Assembly (NCBI RefSeq): GCF_947507565.1
Contig: NC_089187.1
Location: forward strand, 1,488,001-1,552,000
Source of the DNA: Oscarella lobularis
Lineage: Eukaryota; Porifera; Homoscleromorpha; Homosclerophorida; Oscarellidae
Direction of reading: 5' to 3'
Length of the DNA stretch: 64,000 bases
Positions 43,775 to 53,218 of the stretch are shown here, in pieces. Under the pieces are notes generated by a model that had not been told where the DNA came from, did no database searches, and saw only the letters and a program-made list of their open reading frames with translations. The position numbers and the translations under genes were made by a program. Position 1 is the first letter of the stretch; each line of letters starts with the position of its first letter.

Positions 43775-44500
43775 CGTCATCATTTGAAATTGGCGTCTAA
43801 TCAATGCCTTTCTGAGTGCAAGATCCTCTTCCGCGTCACCGAATCATTTGCAGCTTCAGATCCGTTTCCTTTCTACGTAAAACTATTTTAAGTCGTACGT
43901 CCTACAAACGCATAATATACCTTGCAATCGACTATCTTTTTGCCTATAAAAAGAAATAGAATAAAAGACTAATTTATAATCGCTTTGCCTGCCTTCTTAG
44001 TTGGTGGTTCCTCGTTTGCTGCGCTACTGGCCCCTGACGACGAAAACGATAACCAACGGAAAGAAGACAGCGACACTGCAGGAGAATCCAATGATGCACA
44101 AGACAATGACACATTGATAGAAACGCGCTCTTCCATGTTGACGGGATTTGATGTCGAAGCTTAACAAATCGTTGGAGACTTCATTAACTTTGGAACTGAC
44201 TAATGTGACCATTACAAAACTGGGATCAACTGCGATACAGTAAATTTTCTTGAACTCTTGCTCGTCATTACGCAAAATTAATAGCCAGCGGTTGCGGGTC
44301 GAGATTAGTTCAAATCATTTCACATTCCCTTTGTTGTTTACACACCGGGAGGTCGAAAGCACCGCGTGTACAACACATGCATTTTGCAAGCTCGGCGGCA
44401 AGACAACCAGAAGAGACTGTCTGCTGATAAAAAGAAAGGCGTGGTTCGTCTGCGATCCTTGGCAGGACACCATTGACAGAAGAAGATGAGTACCTCTTTG
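43775..44500. other. No supported gene
   Basis: Frames at 44024-44275 and 44250-44489 show no domain. The first is hydrophobic near its end, but no gene context supports it. Confidence 0.35.
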
Positions 44501-44508
44501 GATCGGGT

Positions 44509-44676
44509 TTAGACACAGCTTTCCTCAAGTTTCCTGCGCTTCGCAGCATTGAACAATGTAGACTTGGGCACGCCCCACATCTGCTCGACTTTCCTCAGGG
44601 AGTGTCTTTCCACCAGAAAGTCGACAGCTTTCCCTAGTTTGCCTTTACTTTCGCTTTTCGGGGCCCACAGCTTCAT
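44509..44676 (-). CDS. 55-residue psq-type helix-turn-helix ORF
   Basis: From the ATG at 44674-44676 to the TAA at 44509-44511 the minus strand encodes 55 residues: MKLWAPKSESKGKLGKAVDF, LVERHSLRKVEQMWGVPKST and LFNAAKRRKLEESCV. The pattern AVDFLVERHSLRKVEQMWGVPKSTLF fits the pipsqueak/Tigger-type DNA-binding helix-turn-helix. In pogo-like transposases this domain is followed by a CENPB HTH and a DDE core, neither of which is found here. It is either the isolated first exon of a relic or a small stand-alone DNA-binding protein. The frame is clean. Confidence 0.4.
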   Translation of the reverse strand: MKLWAPKSESKGKLGKAVDFLVERHSLRKVEQMWGVPKSTLFNAAKRRKLEESCV

Positions 44677-45141
44677 CACTTGAGGAAGCCCACCTGATCG
44701 AACACGTGGCGGACGTTAGTCGAGCTGAAACCAACCTGGCGAGCGAAAATCGCCTTCATAACGATCGTTACATGGATTTCTTCCAGTCCCTTGAGCCACA
44801 ATACTACTGACAAATGAGAGAAACACGGAAGAAATTATTGATTACAAATACGAATTATCTTTTGGCGTAAAGCTACGTTTCAGCACTCAGAAAAACTAAA
44901 TTTCAATGCAGGTGTGGAGCCGAATTTCTTTGTTTGCCGTAGAATTTATGACCGCAACACAATTTGGCAAATGCTTTAGAGAATTTAGAATAAAATCTGC
45001 CACATCTTCACGGCGTGAAAATAGCCGAAAAGCGTCAGCAAACTCCTTTGCGACGCTGTTCGAATGCTGGCCTTTAACTGCAGGACATGTACAAATCAAG
45101 CGATCGCACACGTAAAAAAACTTCCAACGCAAAGTATAATA

Positions 45142-45840
45142 TTACCACGGAAAAAAAGAACGAACACGGAAAGAGATAGCGCAACGGCGCCAAGAAAAAA
45201 GTCTCATGCGCAACGGCACCCAGAAAAAGGGTACAACGGCGCCCAGCGCAACGGCCCCTGCGAAAGTTATTTCACGCGCTTGGCGCGCTTGGCGTCGTTC
45301 TCGGCGCGCTGGAGCGTCGTCGAACGTAGCGTCATCCTGACGGGATGGGTTCTTTTTCGGGAGCCATTCCGGAGGCAGCGTGAGCTGCGGCGGAGGGAGG
45401 TCTCTTGTTGGCTTTCCAATCGGCATTAACTGCGGCGGAGGGGTCCTTCGTCGACTTTCCCGTCGGCGGAAGAGATAACGGCAGCGGAGGGGGGTCCTTC
45501 GGAAGCCTCGTCCTTTTCGGTTTCGTCGTTGTCGGTTTCGTATGATAAGACCACCTTCGGCGTGGGAAGGTTCAAGAATGTAATATCTTCCGGCAACATT
45601 TCATTTCGCGCCGCTTGGTGCACATCATTATGACCTAAAAATGACGAATTAATCTTTAGTTTTCTAAGGTCTTTCACTTACGATAATCGATGTGGGCTCG
45701 TGTAGGGACTTCACGAGGAAGTCTTGGGCCACTTCTTTACATAGGACAGGAAACTCAGGATTTCTTCCCTGCGTAGATCGAAGACGTTGACGCTCATCGT
45801 AGATTCGTGTGACTGTTAGATTTTAGCTTACTGACATGAT
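45142..45840 (-). CDS. Unrecognised two-exon gene, Pro-rich, probably one frameshift
   Basis: On the minus strand PREVPTRAHIDY ends at a GTAAGT donor and joins, over a 46-bp intron (about 45640-45685), RHNDVHQAARNEMLPEDITF, LNLPTPKVVLSYETDNDETE and KDEASEGPPSAAVISSADGK. After a one-base slip near 45440 it continues PPPQLMPIGKPTRDLPPPQL and TLPPEWLPKKNPSRQDDATF, DDAPARRERRQAR. A possible first exon begins MSVNVFDLRREEILSFL near 45796. Composition and intron fit a host gene. The upstream flank (45840-45960) has CCAAT/ATTGG boxes. I do not recognise the family. The slip could be a sequencing error. Confidence 0.35.
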
Positions 45841-45849
45841 TGGACAATC

Positions 45850-46560
45850 AGGAGCGCGATTAGCCAATACGTCGCCGCCCCGGACGCGTTGTCAGAGTAA
45901 CAATACCACGTGATTGGCATCTGAAGTCACAAGCAGAAGCAGGAATGTGCAATGCTCGATGGTGATTGGCCCAACGGCTTTACGTGAGGCACGTGCCGTC
46001 AGTTGGATCCAGCCTGTGGAGACTAACGCGAAGCTTTCGAACAGTGCAATTTTGCATGCACTTACTTCATTAAAGCGCGTGCATTCTATGTGAATTTTGG
46101 TTTGGGTGCGTCTATATCTGGAGGTAGTAGCGCATACGCTAGTACAGCGAGGCACAGTGTGGTTCTGATGCAAGTCTCTTTGCATCACAGTCATTTTTGG
46201 TAGCCTTTATAAAAGCATTCTAGTGTGATTTTAAACTTTTCGTTATGCTATTAAATATGCGCGCAACGCCTACCAAATTCGATTGGCCTCTCATTGGATG
46301 CACTCCTGTCACACGTACATTGCTGACTCCACCTCTACAGTTGCCTACCAGCGTTGATGCATTTATGGAGAATATAGAAAGTCGGTGTGCGTGATAGAGT
46401 CTCTCGATCGATCTTGTGCACCAAAAGCGTTGCGAAGTCGTTAGGCCACAGCGACGCAATAGATGTGTCTGAAGTGCAGGCGGCTATTGATTGGGAGAAA
46501 AACGTCTACGAATTAATTAAGTCAACCGCGCACCCAAAAGGGGCTACACGTAACCTATGA
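45850..46560. promoter_or_regulatory. Upstream flank with inverted CCAAT boxes; otherwise nothing seen
   Basis: ATTGG at 45838, GCCAAT at 45865, GATTGG at 45912 and GATTGGCCC at 45963 form a cluster of CCAAT boxes in both orientations, with CACGTG at 45906. This could be a promoter for the minus-strand gene at 45142-45840. No gene is recognised from 46000 to 46560. Confidence 0.25.
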
Positions 46561-46588
46561 CGCGGACGAATATTACAACGCCCTTCTC

Positions 46589-46638
46589 CTCTCCGGGTTT
46601 ATCCGGGATCAGAGGAGAAGGGCTTTGCACGCGAGGCT
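46589..46638. repeat. CCCTTCTCC hairpin repeat, copy 2
   Basis: GCCCTTCTCCTCT and its inverse AGAGGAGAAGGGC form a 13-bp stem around a loop containing GTTTATCC. ACGCGAGGCTAC follows. The same layout occurs at 18488-18552. Confidence 0.6.
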
Positions 46639-46969
46639 ACATTAAAGTAAGAATTTCATGTAGAAGCGCATGCCCTTTTATGTGCCGTATTACGGTATAT
46701 ATTTTGGGTTTATAACGCCATCTTTGTTTAATACATACAAAATTCTTAGTGCGTCAGCAGCATCTGGAAGGGAATTTCTAAAAATCGAGGCTACAAAAAA
46801 CTTCTGTATACCTTTCGTCAAAGGTTTGACTACGCCTTCGATTGCCAGAATGGTCGTGGTCTATCTGACAAGAGGCCGGCTCGGCGAGGTTATACAGCAT
46901 TGGATGATGATGAAAGACTGATGTGAAAGTGTGCAGATGAATACATTTATCTAACAACATCTTACTATT

Positions 46970-47450
46970 TAGTGGCTAGAAAATGTTTTCTGCGATACCT
47001 AGGTGAATGGAATGCGTACGCGCAAGTCCATTCCAGGTGTCTCCCTGCTTGATCGCAGGCGGTTGACTTTAAACCAAGAGACACTTTTTGGCTGGACAGT
47101 GACAGGTATAAAACTATATGACAGGTTCCCTAGGTAGATGATAACGCGTTTTACAGTTCACTCGTTTCTTGAAGTTTCACGTCAAATGTTGTGTATGACT
47201 GCTGCATCCTAAGCGAACACGTCAGCCAAGACGCCTTAGAAAATTACTTTGGTCAACAGAGGGGTAAGGGTGGAAGGAGTGACACCCCTCCATCGCGCAG
47301 TGTTTATACAACTTAGCGTCTTTACAACTACGGTGCAGGTTCTACTTTCCAACCTTTTTCGTCTCTGTCATTCAGAATTCCGTTTGCACAAATCCCTACA
47401 CGGTGAAACATCTCGAGACGAAGACGGCTGTTTGCTGAAGAAATAATAGG
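46970..47450 (+). pseudogene. P-element-like transposase relic (C-terminal exons)
   Basis: Readings YLGEWNAYAQVHSR, ETLFGWTVT and, behind a 50-bp intron (about 47106-47155), SFLEVSRQM, SEHVSQDALENYFGQQRGKG and IGSTPLPKRRC match the last two exons of the P-like transposase at 49197-51985. There the blocks are YFDD.RSEVDARP, SERFCQDPLEMFFGKQRSRG and SDTPLPKRRS. Frames are mixed and several stops occur. It shows a second, older copy of the same family about 2 kb from the complete element. Confidence 0.6.
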
Positions 47451-47889
47451 ATCGACTCCTCTGCCAAAGCGGCGATGTACCAGTAAGAAGTGACGTACGT
47501 CAATAACACACTACAAACCCGTTCTATATGATGATTTATATTCAAATGCCATGCTTGCTCTGCTTTGCTATAATAGTATTAAAAAATAATCCAACGTTGT
47601 TCTTGGCGGTCTCTCGCTTTTTGTGTCTTTGTGATGAGCCTTTGTTGTTAAACTTTCTAGAGCTGTTTGTTGGCATGTGCATTACAATGGGTTTTCAACA
47701 ACTTCAGTTCGGTTGGAGGAATTGAAAGTGGAGAAAAAGACGGCCGCTTCTAAGAGCAGATGTGACGGCCCAAAGACATCCTTACTGTCTTATCCAGCAA
47801 AACAAATAAGTTGTAAGCTCTCTCGGTAACTCTAAATAGCCCACCGCGATCCACCGAATCAATCTAACCGAAAGTTAAGTCGTGTTGAT

Positions 47890-48610
47890 GATCATCTTCA
47901 CTTGATTTCAAGCTGTCGAGAGAGGCAAGTACGGAATACCTACTGCATCGGAACCGCTCGACAAATCGTACAGGCTTCCCCAAGAAAGTCACCGAAATAA
48001 CCCTGCGGAATTCAGCCAGGGGATCGTCATCGTCTTCTTGGGCAGATTTATCTTTGTTTTCTAATGCCAGCGTTGTTGGACACAAGGTTCATTGTCTTAC
48101 CTGGATCGACAAGAAGCAGGTAATAACATCAACGATTTCTCATTTGAGACTTGTTACTCCGGAGAATCTTTTTACTACGGTGAAACGACGCGAGAAAGAC
48201 GGCACCAGTATCGAAGTTCCTTGCCCAGCTGCCGTCGGCTATTACAATCGCTATATTGGCGAAGTCAATCTCGCGGACAATCTTCTGAGAGCGTACTCTT
48301 TCTCGTTGAAATCACGGCGGTGGTACACGCGTCTATTCTGGTACCTGATTGAATCGGCAAGGTAAACGCCTTGATCACGTTCAGGAAAGCGGTCGCCATG
48401 GATCTCATGACAAAATTTTATTCGAGGCAAAGGCCGGGCCGCCAGTCAATAGTGACTGCCGGTCGCTATAGACCGTCCTTTTCTAAAAGACAGCAACGGA
48501 AGGGGTCGCTGCGCTATTGCCACCAGCCCAAAACGCACGCAATATCGTTGCAATGACTGTGACGTGTACCTATACCCCGCGCCATGCCTTGAGGAATGGC
48601 ACACAAGGTA
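47890..48610 (+). pseudogene. piggyBac-like transposase C-terminal fragment
   Basis: Blocks NRTGFPKKVTEITLRNSARG, HCLTWIDKKQVITSTIS, VKRREKDGTSIEVPCPAAVG, YYNRYIGEVNLADNLLRAYS, KSRRWYTRLFWYLIESAR and the Cys-rich end (CHQPKTHAISLQ, CNDCDVYLYPAPCLEEWHTR) ending at a TAG (48608-48610) are the DDE_Tnp_1_7 C-terminal half of piggyBac transposases. D in NLAD is the usual third acidic position. At least three frame changes. The N-terminal half is missing. The P-like element begins 78 bp after its stop. Confidence 0.7.
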
Positions 48611-48688
48611 GGAATAATTTTTTTCTTACACAAAATGATGGACTTACATGCAATTTTTAGGAAAAGACGAAACATTGTTGGTTACACC

Positions 48689-48731
48689 AAGGATACTAGA
48701 GGGAATGGATTGGAAACGAAGCACGCTACCC
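48689..48731 (+). repeat. Left 43-bp TIR of the P-like element
   Basis: Perfect inverse match to 52987-53029. Preceded by the target duplication GGTTACAC. Confidence 0.9.
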
Positions 48732-49196
48732 GTGTATGACGACACAGATCCGCGTCATGGTAACGCCCCCGTCTAGTCGTCTGTCACACGTGTCCCTGCG
48801 GGCAAATTGTATTGTTTTATCTGCGTGTCGCTTCTCTTGTTTGTTTCCAATCGTTTCCGGTATGATCCCGCTAGCGTATTATCGCTCTGCCACTCATGTA
48901 GAAGCATCCGTCGCGTAGATATGTCGCGTTTTAGGAGCAATAACGGTTTGTGTAATTTTCCTGACAAAATGAAGCTGCTATTCTGAGTTTCGCCGCTTAC
49001 AACTTCTCGCCGCATTGTTGCTGCTGTGGATTATGCTAAAATAAAGTAGTTTTGGACGTTCTTGGTCTTCGTATAAGTCTAAACGCGCGCTATTTAGCAC
49101 CAACTTTGTGTAATTTTTGTGAAAAGATTAAACCCCTGACGAGTACGTTTCGCTAAAATCCACTTTTGCTTGCTTCTCTAGTTCTGGACCGTCGTT

Positions 49197-51985
49197 ATGG
49201 GAAGGAAGTTGCTCTTTTTTGAAGGGAAAAATCAAGAAAGGAAGACGCAGTGGGAAAAGCGTAGGAAAAGAGGACGCCCAAGGAAGAAAAATTTGAGCGT
49301 ATGTTCAAAGCTGAGCAGTTATCAGTGTAGTCTTGATTGACACCGTCATTTGATTGTAGGTTGTCGAGCTGCAGACGGTTGAACCAGTCACAATGACTGA
49401 CCTAATGAGTCAGGTCAATCTGCCCTCATCGTCTTGGTCATCCTCTTTCAGCGACTGTGTGAATGTCAGCAAAATTGTGCATTCGCCACGAGGTCCGCTT
49501 CTTCTGCTTAATGTTACTATCTATGAGGATCTTACCTGGGAGGTGCACGTTGCTGGCAAGTCTGTTAAGCGGGACTGTATTGTCTTACAGAAAATGCCTA
49601 CAATTCTTTCTGTCCGTGCCGCTGATGATCTTTTGAACACACTGGAAAGCTCGATTATTTGTCCTGGCAATCCTGACTCGGCTTTCATCGCCTTAATTGA
49701 ATCTAGGAAAGGCAGTTTGCTTTCTCCAAATGGAAAGGAGGCGTCGTCCATCCTTGATTCTTCTGTGCCCGTCAAATTCGACGGTGTCGTCCACGAAAAG
49801 ACTGTTCGTTCGACGACGTGCCAAATGTTGACGACAGGTCGAAGATGCTCGGAATGCGTGAAGTACCGGAATGTTTTAAGAAAGATCAATAGTCGCTGGG
49901 AAAAATCAAATAATGACTTGGAACATAACGCTTCATTATCATCAAGTCACGCAAACGATAGATACCTCCGATCGCCGCAGAAGAAACTCAAAATGTCTGC
50001 AATTAGGAAAGAGCTGTCTTCAGCGAGAAGATTGGTGAGAGCTCTGCAAAGGCAAATAGAGAGGGATGGTATCTCCGTCGAGCCTCTCGTGCAGGATGAT
50101 CTTGCACAAATTGCGATGAGTGCCGAAAACGCCGTGCAGAAAGAGTGCCCGGACGGTTCCTTGAAAAAATTATTCTGGAACCAGCAAGTGGAGGCGTTGC
50201 GGAAAAACCCTAAGCAGATGAGATGGCATCCAGCCTTTATCCGGTGGTGTCTGTACATCAGGCTGAAGTCCAGCGGAGCGTACACCGCTTTGAGAGACTC
50301 TGGTGTGCTTCGTCTTCCATCCGAACGCACCCTTTTTGATTACACGCACTGGACTCGAGCTGCTGCCGGATTCCATGAAACCCTCGACGTTCAGCTAATA
50401 GCGGAGGCAAACGTTAGGGCTGAAAAAGATAAATATGTCGTCGTCGCGTTTGACGAAATGAAAATTAAGGAGAATCTTGTATTTGACAAGCACGGCCTGA
50501 ATCTTGTCGGATTCACTAATCTTGGCGAATTTGAAAATGGCATTCAAAGGCTAGAAGAACGTTGCAAGGCTGAAGGCGCGACCGAACGAAGCAGGGAACC
50601 CGCAGGGAAAATTACCACTCACATGCTGGCGTTTATGGTCAGAGGACTGTTCTCGACACTGGAATTTCCCTACGCACACTTTGCCACTACGGGTGCGACA
50701 GCTGTTCAGCTTTATCCCATTGTTTGGGACGTTGTCAAGCACCTTGAACGATGTGGCCTTAGAGTCATGGCATTGGTCTGCGATGGAGCCGCAACGAATC
50801 GGAAATTCTTTGGACTGCATTCTTCTGCCGGCGACGAGATATGCAAAACAAGAAATCCTTATTCCGAACAAGATCGCGACATTTACTTCATGTTTGATGT
50901 CCCCCATCTGCTAAAAACAGCCAGAAACTGTTGGTCAAATTCCTTTGCCCACCGCTTCTCGAGAAAACTCTGGGTAAGCGTAAGCCAACGCTATAACTTA
51001 CTGACGTAATTCCTTGGTTTCGTAGAGAAACGGTCAATTCATAAACTGGATACATCTTCGAGACCTGTACGACAAATCCACGACGTCATCAGGTCTCTCT
51101 ATCTTACCAAAAATTCGAAGAGAGCACCTGCATCTAACGTCATATTCAAGAATAACCGTGTCATTTGCTGCACAGGTATTAATCAGATTTCTTTGCCTGG
51201 CATGTTCACACATATTTTTCCATCTAATAGGTTCTTAGTAAATCGGTCGCCGACGCATTTGGGCACTTTCGGTCAGACGACACGAAAGAAACAGAGTTGT
51301 TCGTACCGATGATGGACAAATTTTTCGACTGTCTAAACGGTCGATGCCTCTCTGAAGGAATAAAGAAAAGAAAACCGGATCTTCTTCCGTACCGTTCTGC
51401 AGACGATGAACGACTACAGGTAAAATCAGTGAAACCAAAATTGACCGTCATTTTCATGCTAGTGGCTAAAGAAAGACTTCTTAGCTTACTTTGATGATTG
51501 AAGGAGTGAAGTTGACGCGAGACCGGGATTTTCTGCAAAAGAAAAGCAGTTGATGCAGCTGTCTAGAGAAACGTTACAGGGACTTCGAATTACTGGTAAG
51601 GGATGAAGGGCCCACACCTTGCCCACACCTAGCATTTGATGTAGTAGCTCATTGTTTTTATACAGTTTCTTCTTTCGTCGAATTGGTGCCTCTACTGCTC
51701 CAAATTCCTGGCGTCGATTACGTCCTAAGTGAAAGATTCTGTCAGGATCCGTTGGAAATGTTCTTTGGCAAGCAGAGAAGCCGAGGCGGAAGCAATACCA
51801 ATCCGACCGTGAAGGAGTTCAACGACAGCGCAGTAAGCATAAGAATGCAGGGCTCTGCTGCACTTGCCCCTCTTCGAGGAAACTGCAGGAAGAGAAGACG
51901 TGCTTTACAAGAGATACAGATTAGTGACACTCCTTTGCCTAAACGTCGTTCGAAGAAAGGTACAATAAAGGTACAATGTGCTTAA
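49197..51985 (+). pseudogene. P-element/THAP9-type transposase, six exons, one nonsense codon
   Basis: Introns 49299-49359, 50974-51025, 51176-51230, 51420-51462 and 51596-51665 (43-70 bp, GT-AG) all keep the frame. Exon 1 encodes an AT-hook-like basic stretch (KRGRPRKK) instead of a THAP finger. A coiled segment follows (RKELSSARRLVRALQRQIER), then SERTLFDYTHW and the RNase H-like core: VAFDEMKIKENLVFD (D), ALVCDGAATNRKFFGLH (D) and FMFDVPHLLKTARNCW. The C-terminal region reads LSERFCQDPLEMFFGKQRSR. The reaction is cut-and-paste with 8-bp target duplication; P transposases use GTP, but no classical GTP motif was checked. A TGA at 51499-51501 replaces a conserved Trp (YFDDW). Without it the protein would be about 760 residues. 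Ends at the TAA at 51983-51985. Confidence 0.82.
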
Positions 51986-52943
51986 ATTGCAAGAGTCTTT
52001 CGGAATGGTGCGGATTTTGCTGTGGTTTTAGAGTGCGTGTTCTTGTATCTTTCCATCCAACTTCCGGCCATAGAATAACCTCTGATCGTTAACCACAAAT
52101 TAATGATGTCTTCCAAGAGTAGCCGAGAATTTTCAAAGTCGACTTTATCTGTCAGAGAGGCCCAACAGCCTCTGAAAAACGCATCTTCGCAGGCTGTGCG
52201 AACTATGGCCTTCCTCTTGCTTCCCTCACCATCATCCGCAGATGACAGCAAAGCAGAAGTCAACAAATCTCGCGTTGACATCTCCACTTCTCTGAATAAG
52301 CTGAAGGCGTCATCATTTACCTGGAAAAGACCGCCTCTATTAGTTCTCTGAACCTAGTCCTTTGTATAATCAAGAAAGGACGACTCAGGTCCTTCAACAC
52401 TCATGGCGTCAAGCAACTCTATGCAATTGGCTGCAAATGTTGCCTTTGACTTTTGGTATTTCTTCTTCAGGGAAAATGGAACATATCCCGATGCATAGCG
52501 AATAATGACTTCCTCTTCCTCACTGAATCCACTTGACATTCCAGAGTAGAAGAAGATGACGATGTGAGAACCATATTCTCGAGCATTTTTTCATTAACGT
52601 GCTGCTGAACAATACGGTCAAGAGAGAGGCAAATCTTACTGAGAAATTCATCCCAAACTCTGGCAAGTCGATCCGTCCGTATAGAATGCCATCGCTGAAA
52701 AATAGACGCTTTCTTTCTAGGCGTCAGAATAGCTGCTCCCTGCGCTCCTCCTGTTGCCAGATTCACGCTCCGGACAATTTCGTTTGCAAGGGTATCGAAT
52801 TCATTCACATGCATTCCTGAATCGTAGGCCGCCAGCAATGCTTCGGCCTGAAGGACGCTTTTTCGGCACCTCTCTGACGGAAGCGAAAACATACAGTCGC
52901 TCCCAACGCCAAGAAGGATATCTCTAACAGCTTTGCGATTCAT
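51982..52943 (-). pseudogene. Second gene of the P-like element, unknown function (YASGYVPFSL protein)
   Basis: One exon on the minus strand. From the Met at 52943 (another lies at 52976) it reads MNRKAVRDILLGVGSDCMFS, CRKSVLQAEALLAAYDSGMH, KASIFQRWHSIRTDRLARVW and DEFLSKICLSLDRIVQQHVN. After a one-base slip near 52540 come EEEEVIIRYASGYVPFSLKK, a TAG (52354-52356) in the place of a Trp, NRGGLFQVNDDAFSLFREVE, and ENSRLLLEDIINLWLTIRGY to the stop at 51982. The repaired length is about 320 residues. The RYASGYVPFSL and GGLFxVNDDxFxLFxxVE blocks recur, as I remember them, in unannotated proteins of other invertebrates. No catalytic motif is evident. Its stop overlaps the transposase stop. Confidence 0.6.
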
Positions 52944-52986
52944 GATACGGGTCTGTCTCTCACGTGACCATGACACGGATAAAACA

Positions 52987-53029
52987 GGGTAGCGTGCTTC
53001 GTTTCCAATCCATTCCCTCTAGTATCCTT
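52987..53029 (-). repeat. Right 43-bp TIR of the P-like element
   Basis: Perfect inverse of 48689-48731. Followed by GGTTACAC. Confidence 0.9.
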
Positions 53030-53218
53030 GGTTACACTAAACAACATTCTTTGCCATTTCTTTTAATTGCCCGTATGTTACATGTGTTCTACGATCTCTT
53101 TACTATTAGATAAAGCCAGTTTTGCCTAAATGGTGATTTATTTAGACTCAAAAAATAGTACAGTATACTGCACTAAAAACAGTTAAAGGTTAGTTAAGCT
53201 TGTAAAAGAAGGCGCCTA

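Larger units (their letters stand above)
48688..53029. mobile_element. P-like DNA transposon, complete, two convergent genes
   Basis: The 43 bp at 48689-48731 (AAGGATACTAGAGGGAATGG, through CACGCTACCC) are the perfect inverse of 52987-53029. Both ends are bordered by the 8-bp direct repeat GGTTACAC (48680-48687 and 53030-53037), the target duplication length typical of P elements. A second similar stretch (ATCCGCGTCATGG on the left; ATCCGTGTCATGG inverted on the right) lies just inside. The 4.3-kb interior encodes a P-type transposase (+) and a second protein (-), which converge on overlapping stops. Few mutations and perfect ends indicate a young insertion. Confidence 0.85.

Noticed and set aside
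49521-50376. Minus-strand frames of 68-127 codons
   Set aside because: Antisense shadows of the P-like transposase exon.
51683-51985. 100-codon frame as a separate small gene
   Set aside because: It is the last exon of the P-like transposase, joined by the 51596-51665 intron.
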